Assembly: GCF_022761015.1 (NCBI RefSeq)
Contig: NZ_JAKWJQ010000008.1
Span: forward strand, 1 to 64,000
Length of the DNA stretch: 64,000 nucleotides
Direction of reading: 5' to 3'
From: Humibacter sp. RRB41
Lineage (GTDB): Bacteria; Actinomycetota; Actinomycetes; Actinomycetales; Microbacteriaceae
The notes under the pieces are model-generated. The model ran no database searches and had not been told where the DNA came from. It saw only the letters and a list, made by a program, of their open reading frames with translations. The translations under genes were made by a program, and so were the position numbers. The number at the start of each line of letters is the position of its first letter. The stretch's first letter is position 1. Shown here piece after piece: positions 25,479 to 35,152 of this stretch.

Positions 25479-28301
25479 ATGCTGCCCGGGGCCCCCGACC
25501 CACGCGGGAGCGGCTCGCTCTCGTCTGCGCCGATGCGGACCGGCGCCAGCGCGCTCTGGCGGTCCCGCGCGCGTGAACAGCGAGGACTGCTCGGCGCGAT
25601 CGCAGGAACCGTGTTCGTCATCGCCGTGCTGATGGCCGCGATCGCGGGCATCGCGTCCAGGGCGCCCATCGACGCCGTGCAGCGCACGGTCGCGGCCGGA
25701 CCGATCTCGGAGGTGTCCAGAACGGTGTCGTTCGACATCGTCGAGGGCTCGCGACCGGTATCCGACGAGAAGGTGCGCTCTGCTCTCGAGCACCTCTTCG
25801 CGGGCGTTCCCGTCGTGGTCAGCGCACGCCACGGGTCGAACTCCCAGTCGTGGACGGTGACGCCGGATGCCTCGCGCATCCTCCCCGAGCACCTCGCGCA
25901 GCTGCGCCGCGACGACGCCAAGCTCGAAGGCACCGTGACCGCGCTGCCATCGGTCGACAGCACAACGGTGAGCGTGTCGGGACACGGTGCGGCGACGGCT
26001 CTCGCGATGGAACGTTCGCTCGACGCGTTCGCCTCCGTGTTGCCCGTGCCCGCTGCCGTGCTCGTGGTGTCGGCCGTCATCGCGCTGTGCCTGCTCGCCC
26101 AACTGCTGGTGGAGGCCAGGGACAACGAGACGCGACTGCTGCGGGCGCGGGGGGCGAGCATCCGCTGGATCGTCGGCGCGGATGCCGCGGAGGCCGCGCT
26201 CGCCGCAGGCCTCGGCGCGCTGCTCGGCACCCTCGTCGCGCAGCTCGTGGTCGGGCTGCTGATCGGCGCACCTCCGATCGGCGCGATCGTCGTGTCCCTC
26301 ATCGGGGTCTTTCTGGGGTCCGCTGCGATCGTCGTCGCGTTTTCGGCCGTCGCAGCGGCTCGCACCTCCGGTGAGCCGAGGCAGGCCTCAGGTCGCGCGC
26401 GGTTCGCCGTCTCGGCCGGCCTGACGTTCGTCGTGATCGCCGGCGCGGCCGTCACGATGTGGCGCTTCATCACCGATGCTCAGGTCGCGGGCGGCCCGAT
26501 CGACCCACTTGCGGTCATCGCACCCGCTGCCGGCCTGTGTGCGCTGGCTGTGCTCGCGGTCGTCGCGTTCGGTCCGGCGTCGCGCGGGGTCGAGACCGTG
26601 ACCGCGCGCTCGACCGGCGTCGGCACGCTTCCGCTGCGGTCGGTGTCGAGGCACGCCGCCGTCTTCGCCGCGCCGGTCGCACTTCTGACCATCGCGATCG
26701 CCGTCACCACCTTCGCCGCCGGATACGAGGGCACCTGGTCGTCGTTCCTCACCTCGTCGTCGCGCATCGTGGTGGGAGCGGACGCCCGTCTCGACCTCGA
26801 CGCCCCGCAATTCGTCGGCGGAGTGGGCGACGCCGCTCCCCTCACGCGCGTCGCGGCGGTGCCGGGCGCGCAGCGGGTGGTGGCCGCCGCGACGATTCCC
26901 GGCCTGATCGGCCCGCTCGCTCTGGACGTCGTCGCCGCGCCGTCGGCGGCCCTGGCAGACCTCGACCCCGCCGAGGACTCGATGTTCGATGCGAGTGCCG
27001 TGTCGAGCGCGGTCGGGGCGAAGCGGGGCGGGGCCGGCGGCATCCGTCTGCCTGCTGGCGCGCAGACGCTCGAGCTGACCGTCTCGGCCGTCGGCGTCGT
27101 CGAGTCCACCGCACGGCTCACCGGGTGGTTGCAGAACGCGTCGGGCGAAACAGTGGCGAGCTCAAGCGGCCGGTTCGCCGTTCGCGACGACGGAGCTGAC
27201 GAGCCGTCGACCGCCACGATGACGTTGCCGCCAGGCGGACCGTGGACCCTCAGCGCTCTCGACGTCTCCGTCGATCTGCCGGCGGGCGATGGCGGCCTGA
27301 TAGCGACGACGCTGCTCACCAGCGTGCGACTCAGCGTGACGGGCGGAACGGCGGGTGGCGAGTCGCTGCCCATCGCATCCGCCGGCTGGCGTGTGTCCAA
27401 AGCCGTCTACCCGCTGCAGGGGACCACGACCGTGACGCGCTCCGGCGACGGGATCGGCATCGACGCCCACGTGCCGAACGACTCGTCGCAGACGCTGCAA
27501 GCGCGCCTGGAACCGCAGGTGCAGCAGGCGCCTCTGCCCGTCGCCATCAGCGCGGCGGCGGCTGCAGGAACCGGGCTTCAGGTCGGCCGCACCACCACGA
27601 TCGATCTGCCGCAAGGATCGCTCGAGGTGCGGATCGCCGCAATCGTTCCGCAGATTCCAGCGACGGATGACGTCACGGCCGTGTTCGCGGATCTGCCGCA
27701 GCTGACCGCGGCTCTGCTCGCTTCCAGCCAAGAACTTCCCGCCGTCGACACGGTGCTCATCGGCGTCGGTGACCGGCCCGCGGCCCGGGTCGCCGATGCA
27801 GCGGCGCGCGCGGCCGGCAGCGGGGCGACCGCGATCGTGCCGGACACGACGCTCGCCACGCGTTTCATCTCGCCCGTCATCACTGCGCTCAACGTCGGCG
27901 CCTACGGATGCTGCGTGCTCTCCGGCGTCGCGCTCGCCGCGTGCCTCGCGGCACTCTGGCGGCGGCGGAAGGGAGAGACCGTCATTCTTCGCGCCATCGG
28001 ATTCGCCCCGGGCACGCAGGCTCGGGGCCGAGGGGTCGAAGCGATCCTGGCGGCCTGCTACGCACTGGTCTGCGGGGTCGTGGCGGGCATCCTGATCTCG
28101 CTGCTGGCCGGGAACACGCTCGCCCGCAGCTCGGTTCCCTCCGCGCTGCCGTCGCTGCCGATCACCGGCGCGTTCGACGTCGTGTGGCTCGCAGGCTGCC
28201 TGGTCGTGCTGCTCGTCGTCGTTGCGTTGATCGTTCTGAGGTACACGCGGGCGGTGCGAGCGGATGCCGTGCACGCCGTTCCTGGAAGGACGACGACGTG
28301 A
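25479..28301 (+). CDS. FtsX-type ABC transporter permease (first of two)
   Basis: This 940-aa membrane protein has a first helix at about 42-60, a large extracytoplasmic segment to about 185, then clusters of helices (about 190-350 and 395-415), a second big external region, and terminal helices from about 800. It resembles the duplicated FtsX/MacB permeases that export or release lipids, peptides or drugs rather than import solutes. It starts a four-gene unit (two permeases, two ATPases) with overlapping ends. TAGGGT at 25467-25472, 6 nt before the ATG, suggests a leaderless promoter. Substrate unknown. Confidence 0.85.
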   Translation: MLPGAPDPRGSGSLSSAPMRTGASALWRSRAREQRGLLGAIAGTVFVIAVLMAAIAGIASRAPIDAVQRTVAAGPISEVSRTVSFDIVEGSRPVSDEKVRSALEHLFAGVPVVVSARHGSNSQSWTVTPDASRILPEHLAQLRRDDAKLEGTVTALPSVDSTTVSVSGHGAATALAMERSLDAFASVLPVPAAVLVVSAVIALCLLAQLLVEARDNETRLLRARGASIRWIVGADAAEAALAAGLGALLGTLVAQLVVGLLIGAPPIGAIVVSLIGVFLGSAAIVVAFSAVAAARTSGEPRQASGRARFAVSAGLTFVVIAGAAVTMWRFITDAQVAGGPIDPLAVIAPAAGLCALAVLAVVAFGPASRGVETVTARSTGVGTLPLRSVSRHAAVFAAPVALLTIAIAVTTFAAGYEGTWSSFLTSSSRIVVGADARLDLDAPQFVGGVGDAAPLTRVAAVPGAQRVVAAATIPGLIGPLALDVVAAPSAALADLDPAEDSMFDASAVSSAVGAKRGGAGGIRLPAGAQTLELTVSAVGVVESTARLTGWLQNASGETVASSSGRFAVRDDGADEPSTATMTLPPGGPWTLSALDVSVDLPAGDGGLIATTLLTSVRLSVTGGTAGGESLPIASAGWRVSKAVYPLQGTTTVTRSGDGIGIDAHVPNDSSQTLQARLEPQVQQAPLPVAISAAAAAGTGLQVGRTTTIDLPQGSLEVRIAAIVPQIPATDDVTAVFADLPQLTAALLASSQELPAVDTVLIGVGDRPAARVADAAARAAGSGATAIVPDTTLATRFISPVITALNVGAYGCCVLSGVALAACLAALWRRRKGETVILRAIGFAPGTQARGRGVEAILAACYALVCGVVAGILISLLAGNTLARSSVPSALPSLPITGAFDVVWLAGCLVVLLVVVALIVLRYTRAVRADAVHAVPGRTTT

Positions 28302-31060
28302 GCGGGCGGCGCGGCTCTCGCCTCTCCACCGTCGCACTCTCGCTGCGATCGATGCGCGCGTTCCGCCGGGGCCTGGTCGCGCTGGGCATCGTCGTGCTGC
28401 TCGCGACGGCGGGCGTCGTCGCGTGGCCGAGCATCACGGTGTCGCTCGTGTCGGCGGATGCCCGCTACCGTCTCGACGCGGAGTCCGCGGACGGAACGAG
28501 CATGGGTTCCACCGTGCCGGTGCAGCCGGACTACGGGGACACGGCCAATCCTCTTCCCAACGCAGAGAGCGTGTGGAAGTCGATGCAGGGTTCGCTCGAC
28601 GATGCGGCGCACGCGATGCAACCGGCACTGCGCGCCGTCTCTCGACGGGGACGATTCGTCGGCCGTTCAGACGGAGTGTCCAACGGTCCGAACTCGCCTC
28701 CAGGCATACCGGTCGTCCCCAAGCCCTCGGATCCGAAGCGATCTTCGCTCGGGTTGTCCGTCGAGGGCGATCCTGCATTGCGGTCCGACGCCACGCTCGT
28801 GAGTGGGCACTGGCCGGCGGGCGGACTTGAACAGGGCGTGACCCAGGTGGTGATGGCGAGTCGAGTTGCCCGCGAACTGAACTGGAAGCTCGGCACGACG
28901 AGAACCCTGAGCTTGGACAATGATGCCGTCGCACTCTCCGGCCTTCCCCTTGCTGCCGACGGCGCCATGCCCAGCATGAAGCTGAGGCTGGTGGGGACGG
29001 TCGAGCCGCGTGATCCTTCGAGCGACTTCTGGACTCTCGACACCGTGCGCGATTCCCTCGGGAGCACTGTCTCCAGCTCGGATTCGAGGATCATGCTCCT
29101 CCACGGCGTCGTGTGGATGAACGCCGATTCCTGGCCAGAACTCGCCTTCGCGCTCGGCGCACCGTATCTCTCCACGTGGTACGGAATTAACTCGGCGGCC
29201 GTCACCGTTCCAGCACTACCTAGCATCGCCGCTGCGACCACGGCGTTCGTCGCGACGCCGATCACCGTCGGTTCGGGCCCCACGGCAGCGGAGATGCGGT
29301 TGAGCACACAGCTGCCCGACATCATCCACGACATCCTGGCTCGCATCGGATCGGTGCCCACGCTGCTCGCGATCGTCGCGATCGGCCCGCTGGGCGCCGC
29401 GATCGCCGTGCTGTTCAGCGGGGCGCGGCTGATGGCATCCCGCCGTGCGAGGTCCTTCGAGCTCCTGCGCTCTCGAGGCGGATCGGAGCGGCGCGTGCGC
29501 GGCGCGGCAGCGCTGGAAGCCGCGGCCGTCACGGTGCCCGCGGCGATCGTCGGCGGGGTGGCGGCGATGGTGGTCACGGGGGCCGGGGCATCCGTGCTGT
29601 GGTTGATCGCGGCGTGTGCGATCCTCCCGCCGTTCGCGATCGCTGCTACGGCGTCGAGCCCGACGAAGGGACGCGCCAGGCGCAGACCGGTGCTGTCGTG
29701 GACGGTCGAGCTGCTGGTCATCCTGCTCGCCGCAGCGGCGTGCGTGGTGCTCGCTCAGCGAGGCACGCAGGCGGTATCGGATCCGCTGAGCGTCGACCCG
29801 CTTCTGGTCGCGACACCGTTGCTGCTGGTCTTCGCGGTGTGCGTGCTGGTGCTGCGGCTCTATCCGCCGCTGCTGCACGGGCTCGGGCGGCTGGCGCTCG
29901 CGGCTCGCGGCGCCGTCGGCCCTGTCGGATGGGCGACGGCGGCTCGAGGAGGCGCCGGTCGACTCTGGCCGCTGTTCGCGATGCTCACAGGGGTGGCCGT
30001 CGCGGTCTTCGCGGGTAACACGCTCACCGTGGTGCTGAGCGGCGGGCACGAGGATGCCCTCAGGCGCGTTGGCGCGGACATCACGGTGCGGGCCAACCTC
30101 ACCGACGCCCAACTGAAGCGGCTGAGCAATGTGCCCGACATCGCCGGCGTCGCCCCGCTGCGTCTGGTCGGCTATGCGGACGCGTCATCCGGCCAGACGC
30201 TCGCGACCTACCTCGTCGACGCCCGCGAGATGATCACCGTGCAGTCGGACCTCCCCTCCGGCGCTGCGCTCTTCCCGACAGGGAGCAGCGGCATCGGCGG
30301 TGCAACGGTGCTCGGAGGGCTTCCGTCGTCGGCGCGTCCCGACAGCTTCGCGTTCGACGACGGACGTGTGCGGATGCCCGTGCACGTCGTTGCCCACGCG
30401 AAAGTCACGGCAGCGCCGGTACTCAGCGACACGGCGTGGGCCCTCATCGACCAGCGGACCGTGCCCGCCTCGGTCCGTGCCGAGGCGGTCACGGCGGCGG
30501 CGCTGATCGACGTGCGAGCTGGTGCGGATGTCGGCAAGGTGGTGGCGGAGGTGCAGCGCGTGGCCGGCCGCGCCGCTGTCGTGAACTCGACGGCGGCCGC
30601 GGAGGCGCTGGCGGAGAAGGGGCCGCTGTTGCCGGGCATCCAGTACCTGATGCTGGCCGGATCGCTCCTCGCGGTGATCATGGCGATCTCCGCGTTGCTG
30701 CTCACGCTCGCGATGGGTCGGAGAGCCAGGGTTCGGCTGCTCAGCGTGCTGCGCACGCTCGGGTTCGATCGCGGACAATCGGCGGCCCTGGTGGCCTGGG
30801 AAGTGACACCGCTGGCACTCACGGCGATCGTCGCCGGGGTTCTGACCGGCCTCGGACTGTCGTGGCTGGTGCTGGATGCCGTCGACGTGCGGCCGATCAC
30901 CGGTGCGCTGGCGCGGCCGGGGTTCGAGGTGTCGTGGCCGGGCGTCGCGGTCGTCGTCGGCGTGTTCGTTCTGGGAACGGCGATCGCTGTCGGAAGCGCC
31001 GTCGTGGCGGCGAGGCGAGCGGATCCGGCGCGATCCCTTCGTGCGGAGGAGGAGACATGA
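28298..31060 (+). CDS. FtsX-type ABC transporter permease (second of two)
   Basis: This 920-aa protein starts at the GTG at 28298 (GTGA overlap with the previous stop, GGAAGGA ribosome site). It has an N-terminal helix (about 23-44), an external domain, several helices in the middle (about 350-560), a second external domain, and three C-terminal helices. The last of these follow GRRARVRLLSVLRTLGFDRGQSAALVAWE, a coupling-helix-like segment typical of FtsX permeases. With the preceding gene it would form a heterodimeric export-type permease. It ends VVAARRADPARSLRAEEET, a common FtsX C-terminus. Confidence 0.85.
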   Translation: MSGRRGSRLSTVALSLRSMRAFRRGLVALGIVVLLATAGVVAWPSITVSLVSADARYRLDAESADGTSMGSTVPVQPDYGDTANPLPNAESVWKSMQGSLDDAAHAMQPALRAVSRRGRFVGRSDGVSNGPNSPPGIPVVPKPSDPKRSSLGLSVEGDPALRSDATLVSGHWPAGGLEQGVTQVVMASRVARELNWKLGTTRTLSLDNDAVALSGLPLAADGAMPSMKLRLVGTVEPRDPSSDFWTLDTVRDSLGSTVSSSDSRIMLLHGVVWMNADSWPELAFALGAPYLSTWYGINSAAVTVPALPSIAAATTAFVATPITVGSGPTAAEMRLSTQLPDIIHDILARIGSVPTLLAIVAIGPLGAAIAVLFSGARLMASRRARSFELLRSRGGSERRVRGAAALEAAAVTVPAAIVGGVAAMVVTGAGASVLWLIAACAILPPFAIAATASSPTKGRARRRPVLSWTVELLVILLAAAACVVLAQRGTQAVSDPLSVDPLLVATPLLLVFAVCVLVLRLYPPLLHGLGRLALAARGAVGPVGWATAARGGAGRLWPLFAMLTGVAVAVFAGNTLTVVLSGGHEDALRRVGADITVRANLTDAQLKRLSNVPDIAGVAPLRLVGYADASSGQTLATYLVDAREMITVQSDLPSGAALFPTGSSGIGGATVLGGLPSSARPDSFAFDDGRVRMPVHVVAHAKVTAAPVLSDTAWALIDQRTVPASVRAEAVTAAALIDVRAGADVGKVVAEVQRVAGRAAVVNSTAAAEALAEKGPLLPGIQYLMLAGSLLAVIMAISALLLTLAMGRRARVRLLSVLRTLGFDRGQSAALVAWEVTPLALTAIVAGVLTGLGLSWLVLDAVDVRPITGALARPGFEVSWPGVAVVVGVFVLGTAIAVGSAVVAARRADPARSLRAEEET

Positions 31061-32073
31061 CCGAGATCGAGAATCGCGGCGGAGTCGCGGTGGTGGCGCG
31101 AGAGCGGGACGGCGGCATTCTGTGCTCCGATCTCGTGCGCATCTATTCGGGTGACGGCGTGGAGGTGCAGGCGTTGCAGGGGCTGAACCTGCAGGTCGAC
31201 GGCGGGGAGCTCGTCGCGATCGTCGGGGCATCCGGGTCGGGCAAGTCGACGCTGCTGGGCATTTTGTCCGGCCTCGACAAGCAGACTGCGGGCAAGGCCG
31301 TCGTGGCCGGGCGTGACCTGCTGACGATGACGCGCGCGCAGCGACTCGAGTACCGCAGGCGGGCCGTCGGGTTCATCTGGCAGCAGACCGAGCGCAACCT
31401 GCTGCCGTATCTGACGGCACGGGAGAACATCGCGATGGCGATGAACCTCGCGGGCACGCGGGATCGCGACCGGCGTTCGACCGAACTGCTCGAGCTGCTC
31501 GAGATCGGTGACAAGGCCGAGCGGATGCCTGCCGAGCTCTCCGGCGGCGAGCAGCAGCGCGTCGCGATCGCGGTGAGTCTCGCGAATGAGCCGCTCGTGC
31601 TGCTGGCTGACGAACCGACCGGTGAGCTCGACGACGCCACCAGCGTCGAGGTGCTCGAGGTGATGCGCAGCGTGAACCGGGAGCTCGGCGTGACGACGCT
31701 GATCGTCACGCACGACCCGACGGTGGCCGAGCACGTTCGCCGCACCGTGCTCATTCGCGACGGGCGCACATCCACCGAGGTGTTCCGCAGCCACGGCGAA
31801 GGCGGTGAGCATGCTGAGGCGGAGGAGTTCACGGTCATCGACCGCTCAGGCAGGCTGCAGTTGCCCGCCGAGTACGTGACACGGCTGCAGCTGCGCGACC
31901 GGGTGCGGCTCGAACTCGAGCCGACGCACGTGCGGGTGTCGCCGGCCGCCCGGCCTTCCCAGTCACCGTCCCCTGAGCGAGCGCAGCGAGTCGAAGGGTG
32001 CGCCCCCACCGACCCTTCGACTTCGGCCTCCGGCCTTCGCTCAGGGAGCTCGGACGAAGGGGAGCAGTCATGA
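31057..32073 (+). CDS. ABC ATPase (MacB/LolD type) with C-terminal AbrB-like domain
   Basis: This 338-aa protein has an ATPase core (about 20-245): Walker A GASGSGKST, Q-loop FIWQQTERN, signature LSGGEQQR, Walker B LLADEPTGELD and switch VTHDP. It then has EFTVIDRSGRLQLPAEYVTRLQLRDRVRLELE (about 260-292), which looks like an AbrB/SpoVT swapped-hairpin module. The last 35 or so residues are low-complexity and are encoded by a palindromic repeat. It overlaps the permease gene (ATGA) and has a GGAGGAG ribosome site. It should power the two FtsX permeases; the AbrB-like tail may dimerise or sense state. Confidence 0.85.
   Translation: MTEIENRGGVAVVARERDGGILCSDLVRIYSGDGVEVQALQGLNLQVDGGELVAIVGASGSGKSTLLGILSGLDKQTAGKAVVAGRDLLTMTRAQRLEYRRRAVGFIWQQTERNLLPYLTARENIAMAMNLAGTRDRDRRSTELLELLEIGDKAERMPAELSGGEQQRVAIAVSLANEPLVLLADEPTGELDDATSVEVLEVMRSVNRELGVTTLIVTHDPTVAEHVRRTVLIRDGRTSTEVFRSHGEGGEHAEAEEFTVIDRSGRLQLPAEYVTRLQLRDRVRLELEPTHVRVSPAARPSQSPSPERAQRVEGCAPTDPSTSASGLRSGSSDEGEQS
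31971..32046. repeat. REP-like palindrome inside the 3' end of the ABC ATPase gene
   Basis: Outer arms CCCTGAGCGA (31971-31980) and TCGCTCAGGG (32037-32046) are perfect complements. Inner arms GTCGAAGGGT (31990-31999) and ACCCTTCGAC (32012-32021) also pair. The element lies between the AbrB-like domain and the stop codon and is translated as the protein's low-complexity tail. Confidence 0.7.
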
Positions 32074-32807
32074 GCGCGGCGACGGATCTGCCGGTGCTGC
32101 GGGCATCCGCTCTGACCAGGGTGTTCGGCGAGGGCGCGACCAGGGTCGAGGCGTGCGCGGGCGTCGATGTCGAGGTGCGGCCCGGCGAGCTGCTGGTCGT
32201 GAAGGGGCGCTCCGGATCGGGCAAGACGACACTGCTCAACATGCTCGCCGCCGTGGACCGTCCGACGAGCGGGTCGGTCTGGCTCGGCGGTGTCGAGCTG
32301 AGTGCGGCGACCGAGGACGAGCTCGTGCGGGTGCGCCGGGATCGGATCGGGTTCGTCTTCCAGGGCTTCGGACTGATCCCGGTGCTCTCCGCCGCCGAGA
32401 ATGTCGAGCTTCCGTTGCGACTGCTGCGGATGCCCGCCGACGAGCGGGACGCGCGCGTCGCCCGCCTGCTCGCCGATGTCGGCCTCTCCGAGCACGCCGC
32501 GCAGCGCCCGCCGGAGATGTCGGGCGGCCAGCAGCAGCGCGTGGGAATCGCGCGAGCCCTGGCGACCGACCCCGACGTGCTCTTCGCCGATGAGCCCACC
32601 GGCCAGCTCGACAGCATGACCGCCGCGGTCATCATGGACCTGCTCGTCGGCCTGGTGCACGAGCGGGGCATGGCGGCTGTTGTGACGACTCATGATCCCG
32701 CGATGTCGGAGCGCGCCACACGCGTGCTCGAGCTGCACGACGGGCGCGTCGTCGGCTCGACCATCGGCACCGCCCACACTCACGCCACCGAGAACGTGCG
32801 CCGGTAG
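32070..32807 (+). CDS. ABC ATPase (MacB/LolD type), second
   Basis: This 245-aa ATPase has Walker A GRSGSGKTT, Q-loop FVFQGFGLIP, signature MSGGQQQR, Walker B LFADEPTGQLD and switch TTHDP. It closes the four-gene FtsX-type unit and starts at ATGA overlapping the previous stop. Two distinct ATPases with two permeases suggest a hetero-oligomeric transporter. Its last 28 bp overlap the convergent GlxA-type gene. Confidence 0.9.
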   Translation: MSAATDLPVLRASALTRVFGEGATRVEACAGVDVEVRPGELLVVKGRSGSGKTTLLNMLAAVDRPTSGSVWLGGVELSAATEDELVRVRRDRIGFVFQGFGLIPVLSAAENVELPLRLLRMPADERDARVARLLADVGLSEHAAQRPPEMSGGQQQRVGIARALATDPDVLFADEPTGQLDSMTAAVIMDLLVGLVHERGMAAVVTTHDPAMSERATRVLELHDGRVVGSTIGTAHTHATENVRR

Positions 32808-33754
32808 TCGCTCGGGCTCACGCCCGTCGCATGTCTGAAGTGCACGCGCAGGTTCGCGGCCGTTCCGAGCCCGCACAACTCGGCCACGCGGTCGACGCCG
32901 AGGTCGGTCGTCTCCAGGAGCTCCCGGGCGCGATCGACGCGTGCCGTGTTGAGCCATTTGAGCGGTGTGGTGCGGGTCTGGACGACGAACTGCCGGGCGA
33001 AGGTGCGTGCGGATGCGTGCGAATGCGCGGCCAACTCGGCCACCGTGAGCGGTTGGTCCAGACGAGCACGCGCCCATTTCAGCGTCGCAGCGAGGTTCGC
33101 GCCCCTCGGCTCCGCCATCGGTGCTTGCTCGATGTACTGCGCCTGCCCGCCGTCTCTGTGCGGTGCCGCGACGATGTCGCGAGCCACGACGTTGGCGACA
33201 GCCGCGCCGTGATCGAGGCGCAGGATGTGCAGGCACACATCGATCCCGCTGGCCACTCCGGCAGACGTGATCACGTCGCCCTCGTCGACGTAGAGCACGT
33301 CTGGATCGACGGTGACGTTCGGGTATCGGCGAGCGAGGACATCCGTGAAGTGCCAGTGCGTGGTCGCGCGTCGACCGTCGAGCAGACCGGCAGCCGCGAG
33401 GGCGAACGCCCCGGTACAGATCGAAACCATGCGCGCCCCACGCCGCGCTGCCTCCCGCAAGGCGTCGACGACGTCGTCGGAAACCGCATCGGTCGCCACA
33501 CGGAATGCGGGAACGATCACGGTGTCGGCGCCCATCACCGCGTCGAGACCGTGCGTTGCGTTCACCGACCAGCCGCCCGTGGTGTCGACGGGGCCGGGGG
33601 CGCGCCCGCAGAGGACCACATCGTACGGCAGGTCGAGGTGGTCGAAGATCTGGAAGGGCATCCCGAGTTCCATCGGCAACGTCCGCCCCAGCGCGAGCAC
33701 CGCGACCCGGTGGCGAGCCGCGGCTGAGGCCTTCGGAGCAGTTGAATCGTTCAT
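32780..33754 (-). CDS. GlxA family regulator (DJ-1/PfpI-like domain plus AraC HTH)
   Basis: This 324-aa protein has an N-terminal DJ-1/PfpI-like domain (about 14-180; SICTGAFALAAAGLLDGRRATTHW includes the nucleophile-elbow Cys). A C-terminal AraC-type double helix-turn-helix follows (about 225-322; TVAELAAHSHASARTFARQFVVQTRTTPLKWLN and RVAELCGLGTAANLRVHFRHATGVSPSDYRRTF). It probably controls the divergent MFS gene 70 bp away. TACATT, 6 nt before the ATG at 33754, marks a leaderless start, so the longer frame to 33871 is rejected. Its 3' end overlaps the convergent ATPase gene by 28 bp. Confidence 0.92.
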   Translation of the reverse strand: MNDSTAPKASAAARHRVAVLALGRTLPMELGMPFQIFDHLDLPYDVVLCGRAPGPVDTTGGWSVNATHGLDAVMGADTVIVPAFRVATDAVSDDVVDALREAARRGARMVSICTGAFALAAAGLLDGRRATTHWHFTDVLARRYPNVTVDPDVLYVDEGDVITSAGVASGIDVCLHILRLDHGAAVANVVARDIVAAPHRDGGQAQYIEQAPMAEPRGANLAATLKWARARLDQPLTVAELAAHSHASARTFARQFVVQTRTTPLKWLNTARVDRARELLETTDLGVDRVAELCGLGTAANLRVHFRHATGVSPSDYRRTFSVA

Positions 33755-33824
33755 GGCAGAAATGTATCGCATATCGGCATTCATGCCACTCGTCTCATGC
33801 CGCGTGCAACAGCACAGTGGAATC

Positions 33825-35057
33825 GTGACCACCCTGCGCCCTCGAACGGATGCCTCGCCGCACCTCCGCATCGCCCGCCGCCTCGCTCCCGCCCAGGCCC
33901 TCTACGTCTTCGGCAGCTCTGTCGATCTGACACTGACGGGCATCGTGGGCGACCGCCTCGCACCGTCGACGGCGCTGGCGACGCTGCCGTACAGCCTCAT
34001 TCCGATCGCGGCCGTCGCCTCGACGTTCCTCATCTCCCGCTTCATCGGACGCGTCGGATATCGCGCCGTCTTCACCACCGTCGGGTGCGTGGCGGTCGTC
34101 GCCGGGCTCGTGTCCGCGATCGCCGTGCAATTGGACCAGTTCTGGCTTTTCTGCGCGGGCACCGGCCTGATCGGCGTCTACTCGGCCGGCGCCGGCTACT
34201 ACCGCTATGCGGCGGCGGATGCGTCAGGTACCCAGCGCGCTCGAGCCGTCACCACGGTGCTCGCCGGTGGCCTGATCGCTGCGTTGCTCGGACCATTCCT
34301 GGCCACCTGGGTCGGCGGCCTGTTGCCGGTCGCATACGTGGCGAGCTATCTGCTCGTCGCTCTCTTCGGCGCGCTCGCCGCGGTGTGGAATGCGCTCCTT
34401 CCGCGCGAGTTGGGTGCGCCGCACCTGTTGCCGGCGCAGCGATCGGACCTCGCCGACTCGACCGAGCCACCGGCATCCGCCCGCCCGCGCCGCATCCTCT
34501 GGCGCCAGCCCGTGCTGCTCGCGGGCATCGCGGCCACCTCGTTCGCGGCGTTCTCGATGACCTCGATGATGACCGCCGGACCGATCGCAGGCATGGCCAT
34601 GGGCCACAGCGAGGGGGAGGCCGCCTTCGCTGTGCAGCTGCATATGATCGGCATGTTCGCTCCCGGCTTCGTGATCGCCCGGTTCATCGGGCGATTCGGC
34701 GAGCGATCGATCGCAGTCGCTGGCGCGATGCTCGTCATCCTGGCCGGTGCTGCAGCAGCGTGCAGCACCGCACAATGGGCGTTCCTCACGGCGATGTTCG
34801 CGGTCGGAGTCGGCTGGAACCTCGCCTACAGCGGTGGCAGCGCCATGATCACAGACGCCTACCACGCTCACGAACGCGGCCGCGTGCAACCGATCGCCGA
34901 GGTCATCACGAACGGGTTCCAGGTAGTCGGATCGCTGAGCGCTGGCATCCTCGCCACGGTTCCTGGCTGGCGGATGCTCGGCATCGGCCTGATCATCCTC
35001 TCGATCGTCGTCGGCATCGGGATCGTAGCGGTCCGCCGAACCGTGCGTGAACTGTAG
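33825..35057 (+). CDS. MFS transporter, probable target of the GlxA-type regulator
   Basis: This 410-aa protein has 12 predicted helices and belongs to the major facilitator superfamily. It starts at the GTG at 33825 (VTTLRPRTDASPHLRIARRLAPAQAL before helix 1). FAVGVGWNLAYSGGSAMITDAYHAHERGR resembles the C-terminal motif-A loop. It is divergent from the GlxA-type gene. Substrate and direction of transport are unknown; efflux is the commoner role for such small MFS proteins. Confidence 0.85.
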   Translation: MTTLRPRTDASPHLRIARRLAPAQALYVFGSSVDLTLTGIVGDRLAPSTALATLPYSLIPIAAVASTFLISRFIGRVGYRAVFTTVGCVAVVAGLVSAIAVQLDQFWLFCAGTGLIGVYSAGAGYYRYAAADASGTQRARAVTTVLAGGLIAALLGPFLATWVGGLLPVAYVASYLLVALFGALAAVWNALLPRELGAPHLLPAQRSDLADSTEPPASARPRRILWRQPVLLAGIAATSFAAFSMTSMMTAGPIAGMAMGHSEGEAAFAVQLHMIGMFAPGFVIARFIGRFGERSIAVAGAMLVILAGAAAACSTAQWAFLTAMFAVGVGWNLAYSGGSAMITDAYHAHERGRVQPIAEVITNGFQVVGSLSAGILATVPGWRMLGIGLIILSIVVGIGIVAVRRTVREL

Positions 35058-35152
35058 GGTCGGAGAACTTGCCCGTTCTCGCAGTGCCGCGGCAGGGCAT
35101 CCGCTCGACCGCAGCGATGGCGCTGCCTACGATCGTGAGGTCGCCGACCTGG

